20,040 nt of DNA from Syntrophaceae bacterium UBA1411 (GTDB lineage Bacteria; Desulfobacterota; Syntrophia; Syntrophales; Smithellaceae). Where the stretch lies: contig DBPV01000132.1 of assembly GCA_002304995.1 (NCBI GenBank), positions 782-20,821 on the forward strand, read 5' to 3'. The notes beneath the pieces are model-generated. The model had not been told where the DNA came from. It saw nothing but the letters and a program-made list of their open reading frames with translations, and did no database searches. This document shows, piece by piece, positions 5,860 to 13,698 of this stretch. Position numbers and translations under genes: made by a program. The first letter of the stretch is position 1; each line of letters opens with the position of its first letter.

Positions 5860-6633
5860 ATGAAGCGTTTCGTATTATCGGTTATGGGATTCTTATTAAT
5901 GACAGCTCCTGCGTTTGCGGGCCATCCGCTGGTGACGGACGACACGGCCACGCAAGGCACCGGCAACGCTCAGGTGGAACTGGGAATGGCCTACTTCTGC
6001 GATAAAGACAAGGCCGATAACGGAACCACTGTCAAGAAAGAAGGCGGCGAAGCCGCTATCGACCTGACCGTCGGCGTTCTCAACACGGTGGATGCCGTTT
6101 TCGGCCTGCCTTATGCCTGGTACTCCGTAAAAGAAAACGACGGCCGCGTCGGCCGCGAAGACGGCCTCTCGGACATGACGTTTGACGTTAAATGGCGTTT
6201 TTTTGAAAAGAGCGGCTGGTCTTTGGCCGTCAAACCGGGAATCAGCATCCCGACCGGCGATGAAGCCCGCGGTCTGGGTTCGGGTGGGGCGGGCTTGCGC
6301 GTCTTTTTAATCGCTACAGGGGAAGTCGAACCGGTGGCGATCCACGCCAACGTGGGCTACACCCGCCAGGAGAATACCGCCGATGAACGAAAGGACATCT
6401 GGCATGCTTCCATCGCCGCCGAAGTGAAAGTCATCCGAAACCTGAAACTGCTGGCCAACATCGGCATTGCCAGAAATCCGGTTTACCGCAGCGATAACCA
6501 CCCGGTTTTTTTCCTGGGGGGGGCCGCTTATGACCTTTCGGACAAAATCACCCTCGACGCCGGCGTGAAATACGGGCTGACCGCCACGGAAACCGACTGG
6601 ACGGGGCTCGCCGGTCTGACCGTCCGCTTTTGA
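5860..6633 (+). CDS. Outer-membrane beta-barrel protein, OMP_b/meta-pathway transporter-like (copy 2)
   Basis: This 257-residue paralogue of the barrel at 3648 is about two thirds identical by eye and nearly collinear, and it ends in LTVRF. The signal peptide is residues 1-20 (cleavage after PAFA, mature start GHPLVTDDTATQG). The strongest shared blocks are GLPYAW, TFDVKWRFFEK, GWSLAVKPG and TATETDWT. The start ATG 5860 has AGGAG at 5848-5852, 7 nt away, and begins the signal peptide directly. The substrate is unknown. The gene is divergent from the ZIP transporter, so the ZIP gene is flanked by both copies. I see no clear terminator before the promoter at 6699. Confidence 0.85.
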   Translation: MKRFVLSVMGFLLMTAPAFAGHPLVTDDTATQGTGNAQVELGMAYFCDKDKADNGTTVKKEGGEAAIDLTVGVLNTVDAVFGLPYAWYSVKENDGRVGREDGLSDMTFDVKWRFFEKSGWSLAVKPGISIPTGDEARGLGSGGAGLRVFLIATGEVEPVAIHANVGYTRQENTADERKDIWHASIAAEVKVIRNLKLLANIGIARNPVYRSDNHPVFFLGGAAYDLSDKITLDAGVKYGLTATETDWTGLAGLTVRF

Positions 6634-6698
6634 TATTCAGCCGTAACGCGGCGTCATACCGTCAGCGTCTTTGCCCCGGCGGCAAGCAGGCATTCGCC

Positions 6699-6727
6699 TT
6701 GACACTCCGCCGGGCAGCGCTTATAGT
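6699..6727 (+). promoter_or_regulatory. Near-consensus sigma70 promoter for the aldehyde dehydrogenase operon
   Basis: TTGACA (6699-6704), a 17-nt spacer and TATAGT (6722-6727) match the consensus at 11 of 12 positions. The expected transcript start is near 6734, leaving a leader of about 55 nt that includes the palindrome GTCCGCGGAC (6758-6767). This argues against any start codon upstream of 6788 for the next gene. Confidence 0.75.
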
Positions 6728-6787
6728 AAGTCCACAGAAAGAAAAAAGAAGCGACCGGTCCGCGGACGGGCCGGCGCGGGAACGCCC

Positions 6788-8167
6788 ATGAATAAACCGC
6801 TCATCGATGCCTTGTTTAAAAAACAAAAGGAATTTTTCCGGTCGGGGAAAACGCGCGACGTCGGATTCCGGATCGATGCGCTCAAAAAACTCAAGGACGC
6901 GATTGCCGCGCACGAAAAGGACATTCTCGCCGCCGTATACGCCGATCTGCGCAAGGGGGAGACAGATGCTTACGCGACGGAAATCTTCGGCGTTTACAAC
7001 GAAATTAAAGTCGCCATCGCCGGCGTGCGCGACTGGACGGCGCGCGAGAAAGTTCCGACGCCCGTGTTCATGATGCCGTCCAAGAGTTACATTTACAAGG
7101 AACCGTACGGCGTAACGCTGATCATCGCGCCCTGGAACTATCCTTTTCAGCTCGTGATGATGCCGCTGGTGGGAGCGATCGCGGCGGGCAACACAGCCAT
7201 CCTGAAACCCTCGGAAGTGTCGTCGCACACGGCGGCGGTTGTAAACAAACTGATCCGCGCCGCTTTTCCAGAAGACTACATCGGCGTCGTCGAGGGCGGC
7301 GCGGAAGATACGCAGCATCTTCTTTCGCTGCCCCTGGACTACATTTTTTTCACCGGATCCGTGCCGGTCGGAAAAGCCGTCATGGCGGCGGCCGCAAAAA
7401 ATCTCACGCCGCTTACACTGGAACTGGGCGGTAAAAGTCCCGCCATCGTCCACGAAAGCGCCAACCTGGAAACGGCCGCCGCCCGTCTTTGCTGGGGGAA
7501 ATTTCTCAATGCCGGCCAGACCTGCATCGCGCCGGACTTTGTGCTGGTTCACGATACCGTGAAGGACGCATTTATTGACGCGCTCATCAAGGCCATTTTA
7601 AAATTTTACGGTAAGGACGCATCCGGCCACGCCCGCTACTGCCGGATCATCAACGACCGTCATTTTCAACGCCTCGCGTCCCTGATCGATCCGTCCAAAA
7701 TCGTTTACGGCGGCCGGACAAACGCTGCCGACCGCTACATCGAACCGACGCTTTTGTATCCCGTCGACTGGCCGGACGCCATCATGGAAGATGAAATCTT
7801 CGGCCCGCTGCTGCCCATTATCCCCTATGCCGACCTGGATGAGATCATCCGCCGGATCACCGATCGGCCCAAGCCGCTCGCACTGTACCTGTTTTGCAGC
7901 GACAAGGCCGTCCGCCGGAAGGTTATCCGGGAGGTGCCCTTCGGCGGCGGCGCCGTCAACAATACGATCATGCACATCGTCACCCATTTCCTGCCCTTCG
8001 GCGGCGTTGGGCAAAGCGGCACAGGGCGTTACCACGGAAAATACAGTTTTGAAACATTTTCCCACGCGAAGAGCATCCTGCGCAGTTACGCCCTCGCCGA
8101 CCCGTCAGACAGCGCCCAGCCGCACCGCGGACGCTACATGAAATGGATTCTTAAATTGCTGAAATAA
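6788..8167 (+). CDS. Class-3-type aldehyde dehydrogenase, NAD(P)-dependent
   Basis: This 459-residue enzyme oxidises an aldehyde to the carboxylate. Visible active-site parts are PWNYP with Asn117, LKPSE with Lys140, the FTGSVPVG nucleotide loop (188-195), LELGGKSP with Glu212, and the catalytic Cys246 in NAGQTC. The length is nearer 460 than the usual 490, and the APWNYPFQL and hydrophobic C-terminal segments suggest the ALDH3 group, which acts on fatty or aromatic aldehydes. The true substrate cannot be read from sequence. The start ATG 6788 lies downstream of the promoter but has only a weak ribosome site. The stop is 13 nt before sppA, first in a five-gene run. The C-terminal KWILKLLK may touch the membrane, as in fatty aldehyde dehydrogenases. 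Confidence 0.93.
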   Translation: MNKPLIDALFKKQKEFFRSGKTRDVGFRIDALKKLKDAIAAHEKDILAAVYADLRKGETDAYATEIFGVYNEIKVAIAGVRDWTAREKVPTPVFMMPSKSYIYKEPYGVTLIIAPWNYPFQLVMMPLVGAIAAGNTAILKPSEVSSHTAAVVNKLIRAAFPEDYIGVVEGGAEDTQHLLSLPLDYIFFTGSVPVGKAVMAAAAKNLTPLTLELGGKSPAIVHESANLETAAARLCWGKFLNAGQTCIAPDFVLVHDTVKDAFIDALIKAILKFYGKDASGHARYCRIINDRHFQRLASLIDPSKIVYGGRTNAADRYIEPTLLYPVDWPDAIMEDEIFGPLLPIIPYADLDEIIRRITDRPKPLALYLFCSDKAVRRKVIREVPFGGGAVNNTIMHIVTHFLPFGGVGQSGTGRYHGKYSFETFSHAKSILRSYALADPSDSAQPHRGRYMKWILKLLK

Positions 8168-8180
8168 AGAAAGGACTCCC

Positions 8181-9164
8181 ATGAAAAAAATCATTCTTCT
8201 CGTCGCCCTGTCCGGTCTTTTGGCCTGCACGGCCTGCACCGCCCCGCGGCTCAATATTTTTGACACGACCCCCGGCCCCCTGCAGGAATACACCCTCGAA
8301 GGCAAAGGCAAGGACAAGATTCTGGTCATTCCGGTCAGCGGCATGATCTCCGACGCGCCCCAGCAGGATTTCTTCGGCGCCAAACCCAGCCTGGTCGAGC
8401 AGGTGGTGGTCCAGCTCAACAAGGCGAAAACCGATTCGCAAATCAAGGCCGTTTTACTGAAAGTGAACTCCTCCGGCGGCACCGTCACGGCAAGCGACCT
8501 CCTGTACAACGAAATATCCGCCTACAAGGCCAAAACGGGAAACAAGGTGACCGTGGCCATGATGGACGTGGCCGCATCCGGCGCCTACTATCTTTCCCTG
8601 CCCGCCGATCTGATTCTGGCGCATCCCACAACCCTCACCGGCTCGGTCGGCGTCATCTTCATGCGCCCCAAGGCTTACGGACTTCTGGAGAAAATCGGTC
8701 TGGGCGTCGAAATCAACAAATACGGCAAAAACAAGGACATGGGCACGCCGTTTCGCGAATCCAACGATGAGGAAAAAGCGCTGATGCAGGACACGGTGGA
8801 CCGGTTCGGAAAGCGGTTTGCCGGCCTGGTGGAAAAACACCGGAATCCGGGACCCGACGCACTGGCTAAAATCGCCACGGCCCGCATTTTTGTCGCAGAT
8901 GAAGCGCTGGAGCTCAAACTGATCGATAAAATCGGCTACCTGGCCGACGCCGTTGCCGAAACCCGCAAGCTGGCCGGCCTGCCCCAGGACGCCAAAGTCG
9001 TCGTCTATCGCCGCCGGTCGGTTCCGGAGGACAACTACTACAACACGTCCGGCGCCGCCGTCGAAAGCGGGCGCCTGTCCCCGATTTACATTGCCGTGCC
9101 GGAAATTCTGCAGATGAAAGCCGGCGTCTATTACCTGTGGCCGGGCGCCATCGCCTTTGAATAA
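8181..9164 (+). CDS. sppA: SppA-type serine peptidase (S49), predicted lipoprotein
   Basis: This 327-residue single-domain protein corresponds to the short (36K) SppA form, which digests leftover signal peptides or other membrane-embedded substrates. The nucleophile is Ser133 in AASGAYY and the general base is Lys185 in KNKDMG. The 52-residue spacing equals that of the B. subtilis enzyme as I recall it. SSGGTV (97-102) and TGSVGVI (153-159) are further S49 blocks. The N-terminus ends in LLAC (Cys16), a lipobox, so it is probably lipid-anchored in the periplasm instead of using the usual N-terminal helix; a second Cys19 is the alternative. The start ATG 8181 has AAGGA 5 nt upstream. It is co-oriented between the aldehyde dehydrogenase and the ABC exporter genes. 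Confidence 0.88.
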   Translation: MKKIILLVALSGLLACTACTAPRLNIFDTTPGPLQEYTLEGKGKDKILVIPVSGMISDAPQQDFFGAKPSLVEQVVVQLNKAKTDSQIKAVLLKVNSSGGTVTASDLLYNEISAYKAKTGNKVTVAMMDVAASGAYYLSLPADLILAHPTTLTGSVGVIFMRPKAYGLLEKIGLGVEINKYGKNKDMGTPFRESNDEEKALMQDTVDRFGKRFAGLVEKHRNPGPDALAKIATARIFVADEALELKLIDKIGYLADAVAETRKLAGLPQDAKVVVYRRRSVPEDNYYNTSGAAVESGRLSPIYIAVPEILQMKAGVYYLWPGAIAFE

Positions 9165-9189
9165 AGAAAGCACCGGTGTTCATACGCAT

Positions 9190-10167
9190 ATGTCTATCAT
9201 TGAAATCCGGTCACTTGCCAAAACATTCGGCAAAATCCAGGCGGTCCGCGGCATCGATCTGACCATCTCCCGGGGCGAAATCTTCGGCCTCCTGGGCCCC
9301 AACGGCGCGGGTAAAACCACGACCATCGGCATGCTGTGCACCATCATCCGCCCCACGTCCGGCAGCGGCCTCATCGCCGGCTTCGACATTGCAAAACATC
9401 CGACGCAGGTGCGGCAGAAAGTCGGCATCGTTTTCCAGGATCCGACGCTCGACACGATTCTGACCGGCCGTGAAAACCTTCAGCTGCACGCCCGTCTTTA
9501 CGGCATTCCCCGGCGCGAGCGCAAGGCATGGATCGAGGAGATGCTTGCGCTGGTGGATTTGCGGGATCGCGCCGACGATCTCACCAAAACCTATTCCGGC
9601 GGCATGCGCCGGCGCCTGGAACTGGCGCGCGGCCTCCTGCACCGCCCCGCCGTTTTGTTCCTGGATGAACCGACGCTGGGCCTCGATCCGCAGACGCGCG
9701 CCCGCACCTGGGAATACATCCGCAAAATGGTGCAAAAAGAGGAGACCACCGTAGTGCTGACCACGCACTACATGGAGGAAGCCCAGGCCATGTGCGACCG
9801 CATCGGCATCATCGACGCGGGAAAAATCATCGCACTCGACACGCCGGACAACATGGTGGACGCGCTCGGCGGCGACATTGTGGCCGTCCGCGCCCCCGCG
9901 CCGCCTGTGGAAGCGCTCGGCGCCCTGCCCTATGTCTCGGCTGTGCAATGCGCGGGCGAGACCGTGGAGATCACCATGAAATCCGCGCCGCTGCATCTGG
10001 CGGAAGTGCTCTCCCTCATTCCGGACGTGGCCAGTGTGGAGATGCGCAAGCCGACGCTCAATGACGTCTTTATCAAACTGACGGGCCGCGACATCCGCAA
10101 CGAAACCGCCGAAAACGGCGGCGGCTGGGTCGAGACCATCGCCCGGCACAGGCAAAAGGGGACGTAA
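9190..10167 (+). CDS. ABC transporter ATP-binding protein (ABC-2/DrrA type)
   Basis: This 325-residue cytoplasmic ATPase drives the permease encoded next. Walker A is GPNGAGKT (36-43), the Q-loop Gln is 83, the signature is YSGGM (135-139), Walker B is LFLDEP (156-161) and the H-loop His is 193. A C-terminal extension after residue 210 resembles the DrrA/NodI/CcmA-like exporters. The substrate is not evident. I prefer ATG 9190, where MSIIEIRSLAKTFG gives the normal N-terminus, although its ribosome site is poor. A TTG at 9157 inside the sppA end would add 11 residues. The gap to sppA is 25 nt and to the permease 3 nt. Confidence 0.93.
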   Translation: MSIIEIRSLAKTFGKIQAVRGIDLTISRGEIFGLLGPNGAGKTTTIGMLCTIIRPTSGSGLIAGFDIAKHPTQVRQKVGIVFQDPTLDTILTGRENLQLHARLYGIPRRERKAWIEEMLALVDLRDRADDLTKTYSGGMRRRLELARGLLHRPAVLFLDEPTLGLDPQTRARTWEYIRKMVQKEETTVVLTTHYMEEAQAMCDRIGIIDAGKIIALDTPDNMVDALGGDIVAVRAPAPPVEALGALPYVSAVQCAGETVEITMKSAPLHLAEVLSLIPDVASVEMRKPTLNDVFIKLTGRDIRNETAENGGGWVETIARHRQKGT

Positions 10168-10170
10168 GCC

Positions 10171-10935
10171 ATGCGCACCGCAATCCTTTTCCGCGAACTT
10201 CTGGGCATTTCGGCCGTGTGGTGGCGGGAATTCAAAGTCTTCTGGCGGGAAAAAAGCCGCATCGTCTCCAGCATCGTGCAGCCGCTGATGTGGCTTTTTC
10301 TGTTCGGCAGCGGCATCGGCGCCTCGCTGTCCGTAAGCGACGTCAACTACCGGGACTATATCTATCCGGGTATTTTATCCATGTCCGTCATTTTCGGCTC
10401 CATTTTTTTCGGCCTCTATATCATCTGGGACCGCAAGCTCGATGTGCTCAAAGCCGTCCTGGTCGCGCCCGTTTCGCGCATCAGCATTTTTTTCGGCAAG
10501 GTGCTGGGAGGCTGCACCGACGTGCTTTTGCAGGTGGTCATCCTGTTTATTTTTTCCTTCCTCTTTCCTTCCGTCGATCCGCGGGGCATTCCGCTGGCGC
10601 TTCTGTTTCTGCTGGTGACCTCGGTGGCGCTCGTGTCGCTGGGGCTGGCGCTCGGGTCGCTTCTGGAGAGTCTGGAAGGTTTTCAGGTCATCTCGGCGTT
10701 TTTGGTTTTTCCGCTCTTCTTCTTGTCGGGCGCGCTTTTTCCGGTGGACGAACGTCTGCCCGCCTGGCTGCAAAAACTGGTGATCGTCAATCCCCTGACT
10801 TACACCGTTGACGGCGTGCGCGGCGCGCTCCTGGGGCTTCACGATTATCCGATTTCCCTCGATCTGGGCGTCATCACGCTTTTCGCCCTGGTCATGATCG
10901 CAACCGGAAGCGTTTTGTTCAGCCGGATGAAATAA
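10171..10935 (+). CDS. ABC-2 type transporter permease
   Basis: This 254-residue inner-membrane protein has six hydrophobic segments. It has the ABC-2 hallmark near the last periplasmic turn, FLSGALFPVDERLPAWLQ, followed by NPLTYTVDGVRG. This pattern is shared by NodJ, DrrB and related half-exporter permeases. It starts 3 nt after the ATPase stop, so both should be made together as an exporter. Neighbours (SppA lipoprotein, secreted zinc enzyme) suggest an envelope or lipid-related cargo, but that is inference. Confidence 0.93.
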   Translation: MRTAILFRELLGISAVWWREFKVFWREKSRIVSSIVQPLMWLFLFGSGIGASLSVSDVNYRDYIYPGILSMSVIFGSIFFGLYIIWDRKLDVLKAVLVAPVSRISIFFGKVLGGCTDVLLQVVILFIFSFLFPSVDPRGIPLALLFLLVTSVALVSLGLALGSLLESLEGFQVISAFLVFPLFFLSGALFPVDERLPAWLQKLVIVNPLTYTVDGVRGALLGLHDYPISLDLGVITLFALVMIATGSVLFSRMK

Positions 10936-10959
10936 AATTACAAAAGGAAACGGACTCCC

Positions 10960-11673
10960 ATGAAACAGCTCCCGCTCAAAATCATTGCCGTTGTCGCACT
11001 CCTTCTTTTTGCCGCCGAGGCGTGGGCCTGGCACGACAAGACGCACCTGATGATCGCCAAAGTCGCCGGGCGCGCGTCCTGGTACAACGCGGCCGGCCCC
11101 GATCTGGCCAAGATCAAGGCCGGCCACATCGAATCTTACAACCACTGGTACAACAACAACGCCCTCACCCCCGTGACGCCGCAGATGGTGTTCGCGCAGA
11201 TAGATCGCTACAACGAACGCAACCGCCTCCTGGATGCGGAGGGTCATCTGTACGGCGCGATTATCGCGTCGCTCAGGACTTACGACAAGTACGTCCGGTC
11301 AGGCAAGTACGCCGAATACCATCTCGACTACTGCACGCACTATATCGGCGATTTATCCCAGCCGCTGCACAATATTCCCTACGACGACTACAACAAGACC
11401 TGGCACAGCGCCACCGACGGCGTCGTTGAAGACACGATCTGGAACGAAGAGGACAAGATTACCGCCCGCATGTACGACATTAGGCTGAGCGCGGAAAGTT
11501 TCGAGGCGGACCTGGCGCGGGAAATCGCCCGGATCGCCAACGTCACACGGCAGCTCGGATACCAGCTCAGCCGGGAAAACCGGAATCTCACGCGCGAGGA
11601 AGCCTTCATTCAGCTGGGGCACAGCGCCTCGCTCCTGAAAGCCGTGCTGGCCCACTACCAGACACGCAAATAA
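10960..11673 (+). CDS. Secreted zinc-dependent phospholipase C / S1-P1 nuclease-like enzyme
   Basis: This 237-residue protein has a signal peptide (1-23, cleavage after AWA) that would leave Trp24 as the mature N-terminus. In S1/P1 nucleases and bacterial zinc phospholipase C, Trp1's free amino group is a zinc ligand. The other ligands fit by spacing. His29 is mature position 6, as in P1. Asp82 and His96 are a likely pair. His127, Asp131 and His137 form the HYIGDLSQPLH block, and His149 with Asp153 forms HxxxD. A trinuclear zinc site and periplasmic or exported phosphodiesterase action on lipid head groups or nucleic acid are therefore likely; which one is unclear. The protein is shorter than most characterised members. 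The start ATG 10960 is 24 nt after the permease stop, last in the operon. Confidence 0.82.
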   Translation: MKQLPLKIIAVVALLLFAAEAWAWHDKTHLMIAKVAGRASWYNAAGPDLAKIKAGHIESYNHWYNNNALTPVTPQMVFAQIDRYNERNRLLDAEGHLYGAIIASLRTYDKYVRSGKYAEYHLDYCTHYIGDLSQPLHNIPYDDYNKTWHSATDGVVEDTIWNEEDKITARMYDIRLSAESFEADLAREIARIANVTRQLGYQLSRENRNLTREEAFIQLGHSASLLKAVLAHYQTRK

Positions 11674-11692
11674 AAGCCGATCGAAGCGGCTT
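11668..11692 (-). terminator. Small hairpin terminator between convergent genes
   Basis: AAGCCG (11674-11679) and CGGCTT (11687-11692) pair over a 7-nt loop. Read on the minus strand, the stem runs into TTTTATTT, which fits an intrinsic terminator for the transporter gene whose stop lies in the stem. On the plus strand no T-tract follows, so it would stop the upstream operon only weakly. Confidence 0.5.
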
Positions 11693-12608
11693 ATGCCGTC
11701 AGGCGGCGCAGACGTCTCCGGTGGCGCCAATCCAGCCACAGGATATAGAGAATCATGAAAATGCTGTAGATCGCCGACGGCAGCGCCGCTTCCTTTTCAA
11801 ACAGGGCAATTGCCAGACCGCCGGCGATGCCCTGATTTTTAAGCGTGCCCAGAAGCGTCAGGCTGACTGTGCGCCCCCTGTCGGCGCCGCATCGATATGC
11901 GCATTTTTCAACAATCCAGCCCAGAAGAAAGGTCGCGGCCGCCACGACGCCGGCCACCGGCAGAATCAGAAGCGGCCGGGAAAAAATCAGATCGCGGTTC
12001 ATGCCGATCATGGTATACACCACGATAAAAAAACTCCAGTCGGTCAGAATTCCGCGGACCGGATTGATGCGGCCGTCGAGCCGAAAATGAAGGATAAGCC
12101 GGGACAGCACCAGCGGCAGGATAATCAGCAGCAGCATAACCCACAGGAGCTTGACCGGATCCGCATGTCCCGGACCGATAAAGACCCAGAAAACCACCGG
12201 CATCACCGCCAGCGCCGCCAGGTAGGCGGCCACCGTGCCGGACAGGGTGTAGGCCGTTTCTCCTTCCAGAATCGCGGTGAAAGGAATGACCGCCACGGCG
12301 GGAGGGACGGCGGCGATGAGGACAAAGCCGATCCATACGTTGCGGTCGGCAATCAAAAGCGCTGCCGCACCGATAATCACGCTCCCCAGAACGCCGTACG
12401 TCATCGCCACACCGGCCAGCGACGGAACGATCATCGCGCGGAAGCGGCGAAAGTAATCGCTGGGAACGCTCAGCGTCGCCAGGGTCATCGCCAAACCCAG
12501 CGCCGGCATCATCAGCTTTTCGGACCAGTGCGACGCCTGCGGCAGGACGATTCCCAAAGCGATGGCCAGAAATAAAATCACATTGCGGTTGGCAAGCCAC
12601 TTCAGCAT
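11691..12608 (-). CDS. BASS-type (bile acid:sodium symporter family) transporter
   Basis: This 305-residue inner-membrane protein has nine to ten hydrophobic segments. The pattern fits the BASS/SBF superfamily, in particular the segments AAVPPAVAVIPF and TLLGTLKNQGIAGGLAIALF, which resemble the crossed discontinuous helices around the ion site. These carriers move organic anions with sodium; the substrate is unknown, and an auxin-efflux-like carrier is an alternative. The start ATG 12608 (MLKWLANRN) has GGAGAGG just upstream on the minus strand. The in-frame extension to 12806 lacks these features and is rejected. The gene is convergent with the envelope operon and divergent from the small barrel gene. 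Its promoter is not clear. Confidence 0.8.
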   Translation of the reverse strand: MLKWLANRNVILFLAIALGIVLPQASHWSEKLMMPALGLAMTLATLSVPSDYFRRFRAMIVPSLAGVAMTYGVLGSVIIGAAALLIADRNVWIGFVLIAAVPPAVAVIPFTAILEGETAYTLSGTVAAYLAALAVMPVVFWVFIGPGHADPVKLLWVMLLLIILPLVLSRLILHFRLDGRINPVRGILTDWSFFIVVYTMIGMNRDLIFSRPLLILPVAGVVAAATFLLGWIVEKCAYRCGADRGRTVSLTLLGTLKNQGIAGGLAIALFEKEAALPSAIYSIFMILYILWLDWRHRRRLRRLTA

Positions 12609-12955
12609 GAAAGCCTCTCCTTCGCCTCTAATCTTTAATGCAGAATGCGCCGCCGGACAACTGAAATGTGACCCGAGCGCAAAAGATATGTTTTTTTCAC
12701 TCTTCACCGGCCGGCTGCATCGACTAATCGTCCCGCAGGAATTTGGTTTGTGTTCCCCGGTACCTGGCGAATTTTCTGAAATACCGGTCATTTTGTCTAT
12801 TGACAATTTGCCCGCCTTGACTTATCCTACCGGCAACGCGGCAGGGGCCTGATTTGGCAACCGATGTCGATGGCCCGTGATCAAGTTTATTGCATCATGT
12901 CTGACTGTGGTGGTCAGACCATGAAGTAAACCAAAACTGATTAGGAGGAAAGTTT
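12609..12955. other. Divergent intergenic region with a long leader and hairpin
   Basis: These 347 nt hold the promoter at 12800-12828 and then a leader of about 120 nt. The leader contains a perfect stem, GTCTGAC (12899-12905) and GTCAGAC (12913-12919), over a 7-nt loop, 36 nt before the start codon. TTGTC-TATT-GACAA (12793-12806) is an inverted repeat overlapping the -35 box and could be an operator. No gene is supported here. Confidence 0.5.
12800..12828 (+). promoter_or_regulatory. Sigma70 promoter for the small barrel gene
   Basis: TTGACA (12800-12805), a 17-nt spacer and TATCCT (12823-12828) form a good sigma70 promoter. The -35 is perfect and the -10 matches at four of six positions. 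The transcript would begin near 12835. Confidence 0.65.
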
Positions 12956-13558
12956 ATGAAGAGAAGAATTCTGGGTTATGTGGCTGTGATGGCCACGGTG
13001 ATTTGTCTGTGCGCTGCTCCTTCCTTTGCCGCAGACAATTTCAAAATCGGCGTCGGCTATCAGGGTTTGATCGCCGGCAATTACCTGAACGGCTTGTCCG
13101 GACGCGCCTGGTTCGGCCCGAACACCGCGATCGGCGCGGAAGCCAATGTTTTCTACGGCAGCATGAAGGGCGACGCGAGCATTTCAACGATTCCCGTGTC
13201 GGCCGAATTCGACGGCAAGCTGTGGATGATTGAACTCAAAGCCATGTATGCGTTCCTGGTCAGACAGAACAGCCGCTTCTATGCCGGCGCAAAATTTGCC
13301 TATGGTCAGTATGACGGCTCCGCCGGCGTATCCGGTATCGCCGCAAATCTCGACGGCAAAATGTACATCCCGGGCATCCTGGTCGGCGCGGAATGGAATT
13401 TCCCGTCCCTGCCCGAACTCGGCTTCAACTTTGAAGTCGGCTACAACTATGTGATCGACAAAAATTCCGGCACGTTTGCGTCTCTGCCCCAGGAACTGGA
13501 TGTGGACCTCAAACTGCACGGCATCAATGTCGGCGCGGGCATCAAATACTACTTCTAG
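12956..13558 (+). CDS. Small outer-membrane beta-barrel protein
   Basis: This 200-residue protein has a signal peptide (1-25, cleavage after PSFA). Alternating hydrophobic/polar strands end in GAGIKYYF with a terminal Phe. The size and strand pattern suggest an eight-stranded barrel of the OmpX/OmpW or porin-like small-barrel class. No binding motif is visible and I cannot name a function. The start ATG 12956 has a strong AGGAGGA shortly upstream. It is a single-gene unit, with its own promoter at 12800 and an intrinsic terminator at 13583. The strong signals suggest high expression. It shows no obvious kinship to the two barrels at 3648 and 5860. Confidence 0.8.
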   Translation: MKRRILGYVAVMATVICLCAAPSFAADNFKIGVGYQGLIAGNYLNGLSGRAWFGPNTAIGAEANVFYGSMKGDASISTIPVSAEFDGKLWMIELKAMYAFLVRQNSRFYAGAKFAYGQYDGSAGVSGIAANLDGKMYIPGILVGAEWNFPSLPELGFNFEVGYNYVIDKNSGTFASLPQELDVDLKLHGINVGAGIKYYF

Positions 13559-13582
13559 TCCGCCGCACAAAGAGTCATCTTC

Positions 13583-13618
13583 AATCCCTGTGGCCGCAAG
13601 GCCACGGGGATTTTTTTT
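13583..13618 (+). terminator. Strong intrinsic terminator after the small barrel gene
   Basis: AATCCCTGTGGCC (13583-13595) pairs with GGCCACGGGGATT (13600-13612), 13 pairs with one G-T. A GCAA tetraloop (GNRA type) closes the stem and eight Ts follow (13611-13618). It insulates the barrel gene from the potassium operon. Confidence 0.93.
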
Positions 13619-13698
13619 GGCAATAATTTTCCTGATAAATTCGTCTGCCTGTGTTAATCTTTCGCAGCACGCACAAGGGAGGGACATCCGGACATTCG

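Noticed and set aside
6671..6787. Upstream TTG start for the aldehyde dehydrogenase
   Set aside because: It would translate through the TTGACA/TATAGT promoter and adds no family-like sequence.
11721..12575. 284-codon plus-strand ORF
   Set aside because: It is the antisense shadow of the BASS transporter; its Arg/Gln/His-rich composition has no domain pattern.
12609..12806. N-terminal extension of the BASS transporter
   Set aside because: It has no membrane or signal features; the start at 12608 has a good GGAGAGG and gives the family-like N-terminus.
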